Positions 9,195 to 18,296 are shown, counted from the stretch's first letter. The stretch is DNA of 64,000 nucleotides from an uncultured Lachnospiraceae bacterium (GCA_910577645.1 CAJTOL010000011.1:31390-95389), one strand, 5' to 3'. Notes: a model not told the origin generated them from the letters alone. Numbers and translations: made by a program.

Positions 9195-9254
9195 AAGGCG
9201 GATGCCGCAGAATGAAAAAGAAAGTCCTTGGCTTCAGTTTGCGGCATCCGCCTT
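9195..9254. terminator. Bidirectional hairpin between convergent genes (repeat family)
   Basis: AAGGCGGATGCCGCAGAATGAA (9195-9216) pairs with 9233-9254, with an A-rich left and T-containing right flank. It lies between the convergent CNNM and TIGR04086 genes and can serve both. It shares the GC-AAAATGAAA core with the other hairpins (variant CAGAATGAA). Confidence 0.8.
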
Positions 9255-9274
9255 TGCGTGCAGGCCCTGTTACA

Positions 9275-9634
9275 TCAGCTTGCCATTCCCCCGATAGTTC
9301 CGGAGATCCCGCAGATTCCCAGCACAGTAAGAATTTGCCTGGTGTCGGCAATAATGCCTTTGTCCAGAACCACGGACATGGCAAACAGAACCAGAAAATA
9401 GGCAAGGCCTGCTAAAAAGCCCCAGAAAAACCGCCGCTGCCCCTTGGTTTTTCCTGCCAGAAGGCCGCCGAAAAAGCAGGTTACGCCATAGATAATATTG
9501 ACGGCAGCGCTTACCTGGGCGGATCTGAGATGCAGCTTGTACAGGGCAAAGGACAGGACCAGAAGCAGGATTCCGGTGATGACGTAAGAGAATAGCAGGG
9601 AGCGGAGAATAGCTTTTACAGTTCCGTTTGACAT
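9275..9634 (-). CDS. TIGR04086 family membrane protein
   Basis: A 119-residue protein with four predicted membrane segments (LLFSYVITGILLLVLSFAL, VNIIYGVTCFFGGLLAG, FFWGFLAGLAYFLVLFAMSV and the C-terminal ILTVLGICGISGTIGGM). I recognise it as the TIGR04086 family, a conserved clostridial neighbour of the SCIFF and Sec genes. No biochemical function is known to me. It is divergent from scfA with about 240 bases of regulatory DNA between. Confidence 0.8.
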   Translation of the reverse strand: MSNGTVKAILRSLLFSYVITGILLLVLSFALYKLHLRSAQVSAAVNIIYGVTCFFGGLLAGKTKGQRRFFWGFLAGLAYFLVLFAMSVVLDKGIIADTRQILTVLGICGISGTIGGMAS

Positions 9635-9744
9635 AGATATAACCTCATTTCTGGATGGAAATTATTTGATTCAATATATTCAGAGAAAGTACAAGATATA
9701 CGTAGCAGTTGAGACGGCGTTGAGACGGCAGTCCGGAAAAAGCC

Positions 9745-9773
9745 TTGCACAGCCAGCTTACATGTGATATAAT
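9745..9773 (+). promoter_or_regulatory. Promoter of scfA
   Basis: TTGCAC (9745-9750), 17-base spacer, TATAAT (9768-9773). Just upstream is an exact 11-base tandem repeat, GTTGAGACGGC, at 9708-9718 and 9719-9729. Confidence 0.75.
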
Positions 9774-9795
9774 CGCAAAGAAATTATGTGTATTT

Positions 9796-9838
9796 GTAAC
9801 AGAGCAGACGGGATATCTTCTGCCGTCCCAACTGTTAC
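9796..9838 (+). promoter_or_regulatory. Stem-loop in the scfA 5' leader
   Basis: GTAACAG (9796-9802) pairs with CTGTTAC (9832-9838), enclosing GACGG/CCGTC (9807-9811 with 9823-9827). It ends about 24 bases before the AGGAGG of scfA and may stabilise the short peptide mRNA. Confidence 0.55.
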
Positions 9839-9875
9839 GTATGTTAAAAAATATTTCAGATAGGAGGATTTCAGG

Positions 9876-10022
9876 ATGAAGCACGTAAAAACTTTAAATG
9901 CCAACACCTTAAAGGAGTCCATGAAAAAGGGCGGATGCGGCGAATGTCAGACTTCCTGCCAGTCCGCTTGCAAGACCTCTTGTACAGTAGGAAACCAGGC
10001 TTGTGAGAACAGCAGCCGTTAG
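9876..10022 (+). CDS. scfA: SCIFF ribosomal natural product precursor
   Basis: A 48-residue peptide beginning MKHVKTLNANTLKESMKKGG, with six cysteines (C21, C24, C28, C32, C36, C43) in its C-terminal half. This is the SCIFF signature (six cysteines in forty-five residues), a nearly universal clostridial peptide modified by a radical SAM enzyme to carry a Cys-to-Thr thioether. AGGAGG is 6-7 bases before the ATG. The maturase gene follows after 207 bases that contain a strong hairpin. The biological role of mature SCIFF is not known. Confidence 0.95.
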   Translation: MKHVKTLNANTLKESMKKGGCGECQTSCQSACKTSCTVGNQACENSSR

Positions 10023-10102
10023 TGTGCGGTAGTGTACACCAGTTTTACAAAATTGGCCAGGCAGCTTATTTTGTATGGCGAGACCAGGCCAGGTGAGGAA
10101 GA

Positions 10103-10167
10103 GGCAGACAAGAAACCCCTACGGTCTTCCCGGATTGTAGGGGGTATTTTCGTGTCTGCCTGGTTTT
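10103..10167 (+). terminator. Intergenic hairpin between scfA and scfB (attenuator candidate)
   Basis: GGCAGACA-GAAA-CCCCTAC (10103-10121) pairs with GTAGGGG...TTTTCGTGTCTGCC (10137-10160), followed by TGGTTTT. The long stem would end or stall most transcripts after scfA, giving excess peptide over maturase. Confidence 0.65.
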
Positions 10168-10229
10168 GTCTGCCAGATGGGAAGATTAAAAAGAATGGCG
10201 CAGGCAGATTTAGATAAGGAGAAGATTCA

Positions 10230-11627
10230 GTGATTCATCAATATATCAACAACGGCTACTACATTGTAATGGACGTCAACAGCGGTTCGGTTCATTCCGG
10301 AGATCCGGTTTTTTATGAGGCAGTCAAGGTGCTGGCGGAGGAGGCGAAGATTCCCGATATGGAAAAGCCCGGGATGCTTCCTGAGACGGCAGTGGATCTG
10401 GTAAAGGAACGGCTGTCCGGCGTTTATCCGGCTGCAGAGATAGGCGAGGCTTTGGAGGAGATCCAGGCGCTTATTGACATGGAGCAGCTTTTTACCGAGG
10501 ACATTTACAAAGAGTATGTGGCTGATTTTAAGAAGCGCAAGACTGTGGTAAAGGCTTTATGCCTGCACATTGCCCATGACTGTAATCTGGCCTGCCGCTA
10601 TTGCTTTGCAGAAGAAGGAGAATACCATGGCCGCCGGGCGCTGATGAGCTATGAGGTAGGAAAAAAAGCCCTGGATTTCCTGATTGCCAATTCCGGAAAC
10701 AGGGAGCACCTGGAGGTGGATTTTTTCGGCGGCGAACCGCTTATGAACTGGGATGTGGTAAAGCGTCTGGTAGAGTATGGCCGTTCCCGGGAGGAAGCCT
10801 GCCATAAGAAATTCCGTTTTACCCTGACAACCAACGGAGTCCTGCTAAATGACGAAATTATGGAGTTCTGCAATAAGGAAATGAGCAACGTAGTCTTAAG
10901 CCTGGACGGCCGCAGGGAGGTAAATGACCATATGCGCCCCTTCCGAAACGGCAAGGGAAGTTATGAATTGATTGTTCCAAAGTTTCAGGAGTTTGCAAAG
11001 CGCCGGGGGGACAAGGATTACTTTGTCCGGGGCACATTTACCAACAAGAATCTGGATTTTGGGGAGGACGTGCTCCACTATGCAGCTCTTGGGTTTAAAA
11101 AGATGTCCATGGAACCGGTGGTGGCAGAGCCTGGAGAAGATTATGCCATCCGGGAAGAGGATCTTCCCCGGATTTTAAAGGAATACGACAGGCTGGCTGC
11201 AGAATATGTAAAGCGCCACAAAGAAGGAAGGGGCTTTACTTTCTTTCATTTTATGATAGATTTAAAACAGGGGCCGTGTGTTGCAAAGCGTCTGTCCGGG
11301 TGCGGCTCGGGCACCGAATATTTGGCCGTTACCCCCTGGGGCGACCTTTATCCATGCCACCAATTTGTCGGAAAGGAAGAATTCCTTCTGGGAAATGTAG
11401 ATACAGGTGTAACCAATACAGCAATCCGTGATGAGTTTAAACTCTGTAATGTGTATGCCAAGGAAAAGTGCAGGGACTGTTTTGCAAGATTTTACTGCAG
11501 CGGGGGATGTGCGGCAAATTCTTATAATTTCCATGGCTCTATCACTGACGCCTATGATATTGGCTGCCAGATGCAGAAGAAGCGAATCGAATGTGCGGTT
11601 ATGATTAAGGCGGCACTGGAGGATTGA
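10230..11627 (+). CDS. scfB: SCIFF maturase, radical SAM/SPASM enzyme
   Basis: Installs a thioether cross-link in the SCIFF peptide using a radical S-adenosylmethionine mechanism. The GTG start at 10230 has AAGGAGAAG upstream. The N-terminal ~100 residues form the peptide-recognition region; the radical SAM cluster motif is C118-x3-C122-x2-C125 (CNLACRYC); the C-terminal SPASM part has many cysteines (GCGSG, YPCHQF, CRDCFARFYCSGGC, GCQM) for two further Fe-S clusters. 465 aa is the usual length. It directly follows its substrate gene and precedes secDF. Confidence 0.95.
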   Translation: MIHQYINNGYYIVMDVNSGSVHSGDPVFYEAVKVLAEEAKIPDMEKPGMLPETAVDLVKERLSGVYPAAEIGEALEEIQALIDMEQLFTEDIYKEYVADFKKRKTVVKALCLHIAHDCNLACRYCFAEEGEYHGRRALMSYEVGKKALDFLIANSGNREHLEVDFFGGEPLMNWDVVKRLVEYGRSREEACHKKFRFTLTTNGVLLNDEIMEFCNKEMSNVVLSLDGRREVNDHMRPFRNGKGSYELIVPKFQEFAKRRGDKDYFVRGTFTNKNLDFGEDVLHYAALGFKKMSMEPVVAEPGEDYAIREEDLPRILKEYDRLAAEYVKRHKEGRGFTFFHFMIDLKQGPCVAKRLSGCGSGTEYLAVTPWGDLYPCHQFVGKEEFLLGNVDTGVTNTAIRDEFKLCNVYAKEKCRDCFARFYCSGGCAANSYNFHGSITDAYDIGCQMQKKRIECAVMIKAALED

Positions 11628-11651
11628 CAAGGAAAAGGAGAAAATTAAACC

Positions 11652-13850
11652 ATGAACAACAGCAAAACGAAAGGTCTGCTGGGCTTAATCCTGGCCATTG
11701 CAGCAGTTGTGGTATTTGGCTTTATGGGATATCAGACCATGGGCGATATCAAACTGGGACTGGATCTGGACGGAGGCGTCAGTATCACCTATCAGACCGT
11801 TAAAGAAAACCCTACTTCAGAAGAAATGTCCGATACCATCTATAAACTTCAGCAGCGTGTACAAAATTACAGCAATGAAGCGGAAGTTTATCAGGAAGGC
11901 GGCAATCGGATTAACATCGATATTCCGGGCGTATCGGATGCAAACGCGATCTTAGAAGAGCTTGGCAAGCCCGGCTCCCTGATTTTCTGCGATGAGACCG
12001 GCAAGACAGTTTTAGACGGAACCAAGGTTACTTCCGCTAAGGCAGGTATGTATAAAGACGAAACCACCGGCCTGGACAAATTTGTAGTTTCTTTGACCTT
12101 TAACGAGGAGGGAGCCAGCGCTTTCGCAGAGGCAACCAGGGCCAATATCGGCAAACAGATTTTTATTATCTATGACAATGCCGTGGTTTCCGACCCTGTG
12201 GTGCAGGCCGAGATCACTCAGGGTTCCTGTGAGATTACTGGTTTAGGATCTTTTGAGGTGGCGGAGAATCTGGCTTCCACCATCCGTATCGGTTCTCTTT
12301 CCCTGGAGCTGGAAGAGCTGCGTTCCAACGTAGTTGGAGCGAAGCTGGGTGAGACAGCTATTTCCACCAGTTTAAAGGCCGGCGCAATCGGCTTTGCAAT
12401 TGTGGCGGTATTTATGATTGGAGTATATCTGATTCCCGGTGTGGCTGCCGTTATCGCTCTGTGCCTGTACGTAGGCCTGATCCTGATTCTGCTGTCCGCA
12501 TTTGAGATTACCCTGACCCTGCCCGGTGTGGCCGGTATTATTCTGTCCATCGGTATGGCGGTAGATGCCAACGTGATTATCTTTACCCGCATTAAAGAGG
12601 AAATTGCAGTTGGAAAAACGGTAAAGTCTGCCATTAAAACCGGCTTCCAGAAGGCTTTGTCCGCCATTGTAGACGGCAACATTACTACGCTGATTGCAGC
12701 TCTGGTGCTGTTCTGGAGAGGCTCCGGCACTGTGAGAGGCTTTGCCTCCACTCTGGCTCTTGGTATTATACTTTCCATGTTTACGGCTCTGTTTGTAACC
12801 AGGTTTGTTCTCCGGGCTCTGTACTATTTAGGTTTCGATAATGCAAAAATGTACGGGCTTAAGAAGGAAAAAGCGCCTATTAATTTCCTGGGTAAGAGAA
12901 ATATCTGCTTTATTATTTCTTTAGCTGTGATTGCAGCCGGATTTGTTGGGATGGGAATGAACAAAGCCAGCATTGGGGATATGTTCAATTACAGCCTGGA
13001 TTTTAAAGGCGGAACTTCTACCAACGTTACCTTTAATGAGGACATGACTCTGGAGAGGATTTCCACAGATGTGGTTCCTGTGGTAGAGAGCATTACAAAA
13101 GATGCAAGTACCCAGACCCAGAAGGTGGCAGGCACCAATGAGGTTATCATCAAGACCCGGGCGCTGTCTGTAGACGAGCGTCAGGCATTAAACGATGCTC
13201 TCGCCGAGAAGTTTGGCGTAGAAAAAGAGAAGATTACTGCAGAGAGTATTTCCGGTGCAGTCAGCGACGAGATGAAGAAGGACGCAGTTGTGGCAACTGC
13301 CATTGCAACCGTTTGTATGCTTGTCTATATCTGGTTCCGGTTTAAGAATATCCGCTTTGCCGCCAGCGCTGTATTGGCCCTCGTTCACGATGTTCTGGTG
13401 GTGATAACCTGTTATGCACTGGCAAAGTGGTCGGTAGGTTCTACTTTTATCGCCTGCATGCTTACTATTGTAGGTTACTCCATTAATGCCACCATCGTTA
13501 TTTTTGACCGTATCCGTGAAAACCTGGCTGTTCAGGGAAAACAATCTTTAACGGATCTGGTAAACAGCAGTATAACCCAGACCTTTACACGAAGCATCAA
13601 CACCTCCCTGACTACTTTTGTTATGGTATTTGTTCTTTACCTGATGGGAGTGTCCTCTATCCGTGAGTTTGCACTGCCTCTCATGGTGGGAATCGTCTGC
13701 GGTACCTATTCCTCCGTATGCATTACCGGCGCGCTGTGGTATGTAATGACCACCGGAAAGCAGAAGAAGGATCAGGAAGCTGCCTCCCTGGCCGCTGCAG
13801 AGAAAAAGGCTGCCAAGGAAGCAAAACGTTCTGGAAAGAAAGAGAATTAG
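11652..13850 (+). CDS. secDF: Fused protein translocase subunit SecDF
   Basis: SecD and SecF in one 732-residue chain with 12 predicted membrane helices; it uses the proton gradient to help pull proteins through SecYEG. The SecD half shows LGLDLDGGVSITY near the N terminus and GMAVDANVIIFTRIKEE; the SecF half shows SLDFKGGTS and the matching TIVGYSINATIVIFDRIREN. The first periplasmic domain is shorter than in E. coli SecD. An Ala/Lys-rich tail ends the protein. Four bases separate it from tgt; yajC, its partner, is two genes downstream. Confidence 0.97.
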   Translation: MNNSKTKGLLGLILAIAAVVVFGFMGYQTMGDIKLGLDLDGGVSITYQTVKENPTSEEMSDTIYKLQQRVQNYSNEAEVYQEGGNRINIDIPGVSDANAILEELGKPGSLIFCDETGKTVLDGTKVTSAKAGMYKDETTGLDKFVVSLTFNEEGASAFAEATRANIGKQIFIIYDNAVVSDPVVQAEITQGSCEITGLGSFEVAENLASTIRIGSLSLELEELRSNVVGAKLGETAISTSLKAGAIGFAIVAVFMIGVYLIPGVAAVIALCLYVGLILILLSAFEITLTLPGVAGIILSIGMAVDANVIIFTRIKEEIAVGKTVKSAIKTGFQKALSAIVDGNITTLIAALVLFWRGSGTVRGFASTLALGIILSMFTALFVTRFVLRALYYLGFDNAKMYGLKKEKAPINFLGKRNICFIISLAVIAAGFVGMGMNKASIGDMFNYSLDFKGGTSTNVTFNEDMTLERISTDVVPVVESITKDASTQTQKVAGTNEVIIKTRALSVDERQALNDALAEKFGVEKEKITAESISGAVSDEMKKDAVVATAIATVCMLVYIWFRFKNIRFAASAVLALVHDVLVVITCYALAKWSVGSTFIACMLTIVGYSINATIVIFDRIRENLAVQGKQSLTDLVNSSITQTFTRSINTSLTTFVMVFVLYLMGVSSIREFALPLMVGIVCGTYSSVCITGALWYVMTTGKQKKDQEAASLAAAEKKAAKEAKRSGKKEN

Positions 13851-13853
13851 TGA

Positions 13854-14993
13854 ATGAAATATCGTTTAATTACAACGGAAGGACGGGCAAAGCGGGCAAC
13901 TGTGGAGACTGTCCACGGAACCATACAAACCCCGGTGTTCATGAATGTGGGCACCGTGGGCGCCATTAAAGGCGCTGTGTCAACCAATGATTTGAAGGAT
14001 ATAGGAACCCAGGTGGAACTGTCCAATACCTACCATCTCCATGTCCGTACCGGCGATAAGCTGATCAGGGAGATGGGGGGCCTTCACAGGTTTATGAACT
14101 GGGATCGGCCGATTTTAACCGACTCCGGCGGATTTCAGGTATTTTCCCTGACTGATTTAAGAAAGATTAAGGAAGAAGGCGTTTACTTTCATTCCCACAT
14201 TGACGGCCGCAAAATTTTTATGGGGCCGGAGGAAAGTATGCAGATCCAGTCCAATTTAGGCTCCACCATCGCCATGGCATTTGATGAATGTCCTCCCAGC
14301 CGGGCGGATCGGAAGTATATCGAAAACAGCGTGGCCCGCACCACCAGATGGCTGGCAAGATGCAAGGCAGAGATGGAAAGGCTTAATTCTCTGCCGGATA
14401 CGGTTAACAGGGAGCAGCTTCTGTTTGCAATTAATCAGGGCGGCATTTTGGATGATGTGCGGATTGCCCATGCCAAAGAGATTGGGGCTATGAATCTGGA
14501 CGGTTACGCCATCGGCGGCCTGGCAGTAGGCGAGAGCCATGAGGAAATGTATCACGTACTGGATGTGACGGTTCCCTGCCTGCCTCAGGACAAGCCTACT
14601 TACCTGATGGGAGTGGGAACGCCGGCCAACATTTTGGAGGCAGTGGACAGGGGCGTGGATTTCTTTGACTGTGTATATCCATCCAGAAACGGACGCCATG
14701 GCCATGTTTATACGAACCACGGAAAGCTGAATTTGTTTAATTCCCAGTATGAGAGGGATTCCCGGCCTATAGAAGAGGGCTGCGGATGCCCGGCCTGCCG
14801 AGGCGGTTACAGCCGGGCATATATCCGGCACCTGTTAAAAGCAAAAGAGATGTTGGGAATGCGTTTCTGTGTATTGCATAATCTCTATTTTTATAATACA
14901 ATGATGAGTGAGATTCGCGACGCCATCGAAGAACACCGTTACGCAGAGTATAAGGCAGAAAAGCTTGCCGGCGTAACCGGTTCACGACAATAA
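13854..14993 (+). CDS. tgt: tRNA-guanine transglycosylase
   Basis: Exchanges guanine-34 for a queuosine precursor in tRNAs with GUN anticodons. The 379-residue TIM-barrel shows TDSGGFQVFSL with the first catalytic Asp, the second catalytic region GVDFFDCVYPSRNGRHG, and the zinc site (CGCPAC...H in YNTM-proximal LHN). The start is four bases after secDF, with AAAGAAAG upstream, so the two are translated from one message. Confidence 0.97.
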   Translation: MKYRLITTEGRAKRATVETVHGTIQTPVFMNVGTVGAIKGAVSTNDLKDIGTQVELSNTYHLHVRTGDKLIREMGGLHRFMNWDRPILTDSGGFQVFSLTDLRKIKEEGVYFHSHIDGRKIFMGPEESMQIQSNLGSTIAMAFDECPPSRADRKYIENSVARTTRWLARCKAEMERLNSLPDTVNREQLLFAINQGGILDDVRIAHAKEIGAMNLDGYAIGGLAVGESHEEMYHVLDVTVPCLPQDKPTYLMGVGTPANILEAVDRGVDFFDCVYPSRNGRHGHVYTNHGKLNLFNSQYERDSRPIEEGCGCPACRGGYSRAYIRHLLKAKEMLGMRFCVLHNLYFYNTMMSEIRDAIEEHRYAEYKAEKLAGVTGSRQ

Positions 14994-15143
14994 AGGGGAG
15001 TATATAGGCGAGGCGGAAGCTCCCCCAAATAAAAGAGAAAACCCGGAAGGTATCCCTCTGTGCCCGGAAAGCAGGGCGAGAGAGGAAAAACCTGTGGGTA
15101 TCCCTGTATGTAAAAAGCAGGGCAAGAAAGGAGAAAACGAAGA

Positions 15144-15434
15144 ATGGTTGCAACAGGCACTATGGGAATTGGCTTCTGGATCGTTTATCTGGCAGCAATT
15201 TTCGGACTGATGTATTTTATTGCCATCAGACCCCAAAAAAAGGAAAAGAAGAAAATGCAGGAATTAATGGCCAGTATTGCGGTAGGCGATACGGTTCTGA
15301 CTTCCAGCGGTTTTTACGGCGTGATCATTGATATGACCGATGACACGGTTATTGTAGAGTTTGGCAGCAACAAGAATTGCCGGATTCCCATGCAGAAGCA
15401 GGCGATTGTACAGGTGGAGAAGCCGGAGGCATAA
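15144..15434 (+). CDS. yajC: Preprotein translocase accessory protein YajC
   Basis: A 96-residue protein with one N-terminal membrane helix (GFWIVYLAAIFGLMYFIAIR) followed by the typical RPQKKEKKKMQELMAS basic segment and the GDTVLTSSGFYGVI fold. It associates with SecDF. The 150-base gap from tgt holds an imperfect tandem duplication (15038-15085 and 15086-15132) whose second copy supplies the AAAGGAG ribosome binding site. Confidence 0.95.
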   Translation: MVATGTMGIGFWIVYLAAIFGLMYFIAIRPQKKEKKKMQELMASIAVGDTVLTSSGFYGVIIDMTDDTVIVEFGSNKNCRIPMQKQAIVQVEKPEA

Positions 15435-15446
15435 TCAGAGGGGTCT

Positions 15447-16166
15447 TTGACACAGGATTCAATGAAAGAATTTTCAACTATTAAAAATAAACTGTTGGCA
15501 GAGCAGATAGAAGAGCAGCTTTACCGTTATATTATTGACACTCCTTTTGAGATCGGAGCTAAGCTGCCTAATGAGTTTGAATTAGGGGAAAAATTCGGGG
15601 TAGGGCGCAGTACCATCCGGGAAGCCGTAAAGCTTCTGATTTCTAAGGGCGTGCTGGAGGTACGCAGGGGATCCGGCACTTATGTGATCAACACTACCCC
15701 GGCGGATATGGATCCTCTGGGGCTTCAGAGATTGGGAGACAGGATGAGCCTGGCCATGGATCTGGTGGATGTGCGGTTGCTTCTGGAGCCTGGCATTGCA
15801 GAAATGGCAGCCAGAAATGCTACCGGGAAGGATATAGAAGAGCTGGAGCGCCTGTGCAGCCTGGTAGAGCAGAAAATGCGAAATGGGGAGGATTACGTCC
15901 AGGAGGATATTGCCTTTCATACCTGCGTGGCAAAATGCTCTCAGAACAAGGTGGTGGAGCAGCTGATTCCCATTATTGATACTGCGGTTATGGTGTTTGT
16001 CAATGTAACCCATAAGATGCTGAAAGAAGAAACCCTTGCAACTCACCGGGCGGTGGTGGATTCCATCATAGATCGGGATCCTATCGGCGCCAGAACTGCC
16101 ATGACCATGCATATGACCTATAACCGGAATCTGATCCGAAAACTGTGGAAAGAGTCTCAAAAATAA
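15447..16166 (+). CDS. GntR family (FadR/FCD subfamily) transcriptional regulator
   Basis: Winged-helix repressor with an FCD ligand domain, typical of regulators of uronate and aldonate genes. The HTH lies at residues ~40-75 (LGEKFGVGRSTIREAVKLLISKGVLEVRRGSGTYV) and the FCD domain at ~100-230 (VRLLLEPGIAEMAARNA ... HTCVAKCS ... HRAVVDSI). The TTG start at 15447 follows AGAGGGG at close distance; ATG 15462 is an alternative. It follows yajC after 12 bases and ends in a repeat-family terminator. Palindromes at 20465 and 16462 are its likely targets (inference). Confidence 0.9.
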   Translation: MTQDSMKEFSTIKNKLLAEQIEEQLYRYIIDTPFEIGAKLPNEFELGEKFGVGRSTIREAVKLLISKGVLEVRRGSGTYVINTTPADMDPLGLQRLGDRMSLAMDLVDVRLLLEPGIAEMAARNATGKDIEELERLCSLVEQKMRNGEDYVQEDIAFHTCVAKCSQNKVVEQLIPIIDTAVMVFVNVTHKMLKEETLATHRAVVDSIIDRDPIGARTAMTMHMTYNRNLIRKLWKESQK

Positions 16167-16186
16167 AAATATAATAGAATTGTATC

Positions 16187-16226
16187 AGGAATGTCGCAAA
16201 ATGAAACCAGCGACATTCCTTTTTTT
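16187..16226 (+). terminator. Terminator after the GntR gene (repeat family)
   Basis: AGGAATGTCG (16187-16196) pairs with CGACATTCCT (16211-16220) and runs into seven T. The loop contains CAAAATGAAACCAG, so this is a short version of the repeat in which the inner arm has been lost. Confidence 0.9.
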
Positions 16227-16446
16227 GTTAGGCCAGGGGTCTGTTTTCGTTGTTAAGGCCAGGGAGCGGTTTTTATTATATAAAAACTCTTCGAAACATC
16301 AGACTAATTTGACTGCAGATAGAGAGGAAAATGTAAAAATGGAATGATAGAGTGTCTGAAAACCTATATATCGACCTTAAAAATATACATTATGCACAAG
16401 AATAAGTATATTAATATAGCAAAAAGTAGAAAAATAATCTGATGTC

Positions 16447-16479
16447 TTTACAAAAATCAATGTATATGCTAGTATAAAT
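16447..16479 (+). promoter_or_regulatory. Promoter and candidate operator of the dehydratase-gntP operon
   Basis: TTTACA (16447-16452), 17-base spacer, extended -10 TGC-TAGTAT (16467-16475). Over the -10 lies GTATATGCTAGTATAAAT (16462-16479), sharing 12 of 18 positions and the central CTAG with the palindrome at the uxuA promoter. The AT-rich DNA from 16227 to 16446 shows nothing else. Confidence 0.55.
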
Positions 16480-16538
16480 ACATAAGACGTCATATGAAAC
16501 GGATAAAATATAACAAAAAGTGGAAAGAGGAGGAACTT

Positions 16539-18260
16539 ATGGAACTGAACAGCCAAAAAGTGAGGAAGCTGGCGCCGGAAAATGATCCCTTAAAGATCGG
16601 TATGGGATGGACCGTAGAAGATTTGGAGAAGCCTCAGATTCTGGTGGAAAGTACTTTTGGAGACAGTCATCCGGGCAGCGCCCACTTAAATATCTTTGTG
16701 GAAGAGGCGATGAGAGGCATTACGGAAGCAGGAGGTAAGGGGGCCCGGTATTACACTACGGATATCTGTGACGGTATTGCACAGGGACATGACGGCATCA
16801 ACTACTCCCTGGCTCACCGGGATATGATTGCCAACATGATTGAGATCCATGGAAGCTCTACCGGGTTTGACGGCGGCGTATTTATTGCCAGCTGCGATAA
16901 ATCGGTACCGGCCTGTCTGATGGGGCTGGCAAGGCTGGATATGCCGTCCATTGTGATTACGGGAGGCGTTATGGATGCAGGCCCGGATTTGCTGACTTTA
17001 GAGCAGATTGGTATGTATTCCGCAATGTGCCAGAGAGGTGAGATTACGGAAGAGAAATTCACCTATTACAAACATCACGCATGTCCTTCCTGCGGCGCCT
17101 GCTCCTTTATGGGAACCGCTTCCACCATGCAGATTATGGCGGAAGCCCTGGGGCTGATGCTTCCCGGCTCTGCGCTGATGCCTGCCACCTGTGAGGACTT
17201 AAAGGATATGGCTTACAAAGCTGGCCGCCAGATTATGGAGCTGGCCAAAAAAGGATTAAAAGCCAGCGATATTGTAACCATGAAGTCTTTTGAGAACGCC
17301 ATTATGGTCCATGCGGCTATCTCCGGCTCCACTAACTCCCTGCTCCATATTCCGGCAATGGCCCATGAGCTGGGATTAGAGCTGGATTCGGATACCTTTG
17401 ACAGGATGCATCGGGGGGCTCATTACCTGCTGGATATCCGCCCTGCCGGTAAGTGGCCGGCACAGTTCTTCTATTATGCAGGCGGTGTGCCTGCGGTTAT
17501 GGAAGAAATCAAGTCCATGCTCCATCTGGATGTGATGACGGTAACCGGAAAGACTCTGGGAGAAAACCTGGAGGATTTAAAGAAAAACGGCTTCTATGAC
17601 AAGTGTGAAGGCTATTTAAAGAAATGGGGACTGAAGCGCACAGATGTTATCCGTTCCTTTGACGACCCAATCGGCACAGACGGCACAGTGGGCATCTTAA
17701 AGGGAAATCTGGCGCCGGAAGGTTCGGTAGTAAAACATTCTGCGGTTCCCAGGGAGATGTTCAAGGCGGTACTAAAGGCAAGGCCTTTTGACTGTGAAGA
17801 AGATGCCATTGCAGCGGTATTGTCCCACAAGATTCAGCCTGGCGATGCAGTGTTTATCCGCTACGAAGGCCCTAAGGGTTCCGGTATGCCGGAAATGTTC
17901 TACACCACTGAGGCTATTTCCTCTGATCCGGAGTTGGGAAAATCCATTGCGCTGATTACTGACGGAAGATTCTCCGGCGCGTCCAAAGGACCGGCTATTG
18001 GCCATGTATCCCCGGAGGCGGCAGAAGGCGGCCCCATCGCCCTGGTGGAGGAAGGCGACTTAATTAAGATTGATATACCGGAGAGGATCCTGGAAATAGT
18101 GGGAATCAACGGAAAAGAACTTCCCAAGGAAGAAATAGACAGGATTTTGGCAGAGCGTAAGAAAGCATGGCAGCCTAAGCCTGCCAAATACACAAAGGGT
18201 GTGTTAAAAACATATTCCCAACATGCAGTATCCCCCATGAAGGGCGGCTATATGGTATAA
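16539..18260 (+). CDS. IlvD/Edd family dehydratase, probable sugar-acid dehydratase
   Basis: Fe-S enzyme that dehydrates 2,3-dihydroxy acids to 2-keto-3-deoxy acids. Start 16539 is chosen for AAGAGGAGGA just upstream; the ATG at 16494 has none. The three cluster cysteines are seen: Cys77 (ICDGIAQGHDG), Cys119 (ASCDKSVPA) and the CPSCGAC segment (to Cys188). The C-terminal active site is TDGRFSGASKGPAIGHVSPEA. Being co-transcribed with a gluconate-type permease, it more likely acts on an aldonate such as gluconate or galactonate than in branched-chain amino acid synthesis. The exact substrate cannot be read from sequence. Confidence 0.85.
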   Translation: MELNSQKVRKLAPENDPLKIGMGWTVEDLEKPQILVESTFGDSHPGSAHLNIFVEEAMRGITEAGGKGARYYTTDICDGIAQGHDGINYSLAHRDMIANMIEIHGSSTGFDGGVFIASCDKSVPACLMGLARLDMPSIVITGGVMDAGPDLLTLEQIGMYSAMCQRGEITEEKFTYYKHHACPSCGACSFMGTASTMQIMAEALGLMLPGSALMPATCEDLKDMAYKAGRQIMELAKKGLKASDIVTMKSFENAIMVHAAISGSTNSLLHIPAMAHELGLELDSDTFDRMHRGAHYLLDIRPAGKWPAQFFYYAGGVPAVMEEIKSMLHLDVMTVTGKTLGENLEDLKKNGFYDKCEGYLKKWGLKRTDVIRSFDDPIGTDGTVGILKGNLAPEGSVVKHSAVPREMFKAVLKARPFDCEEDAIAAVLSHKIQPGDAVFIRYEGPKGSGMPEMFYTTEAISSDPELGKSIALITDGRFSGASKGPAIGHVSPEAAEGGPIALVEEGDLIKIDIPERILEIVGINGKELPKEEIDRILAERKKAWQPKPAKYTKGVLKTYSQHAVSPMKGGYMV

Positions 18261-18296
18261 AGGTAAATGAGAAAATGATTTAGGAGGGTTTAGAAA

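Noticed and set aside
12218..12778. 186-residue antisense frame in secDF
   Set aside because: Shadow of the SecD membrane region; composition is typical for the reverse complement of coding DNA.
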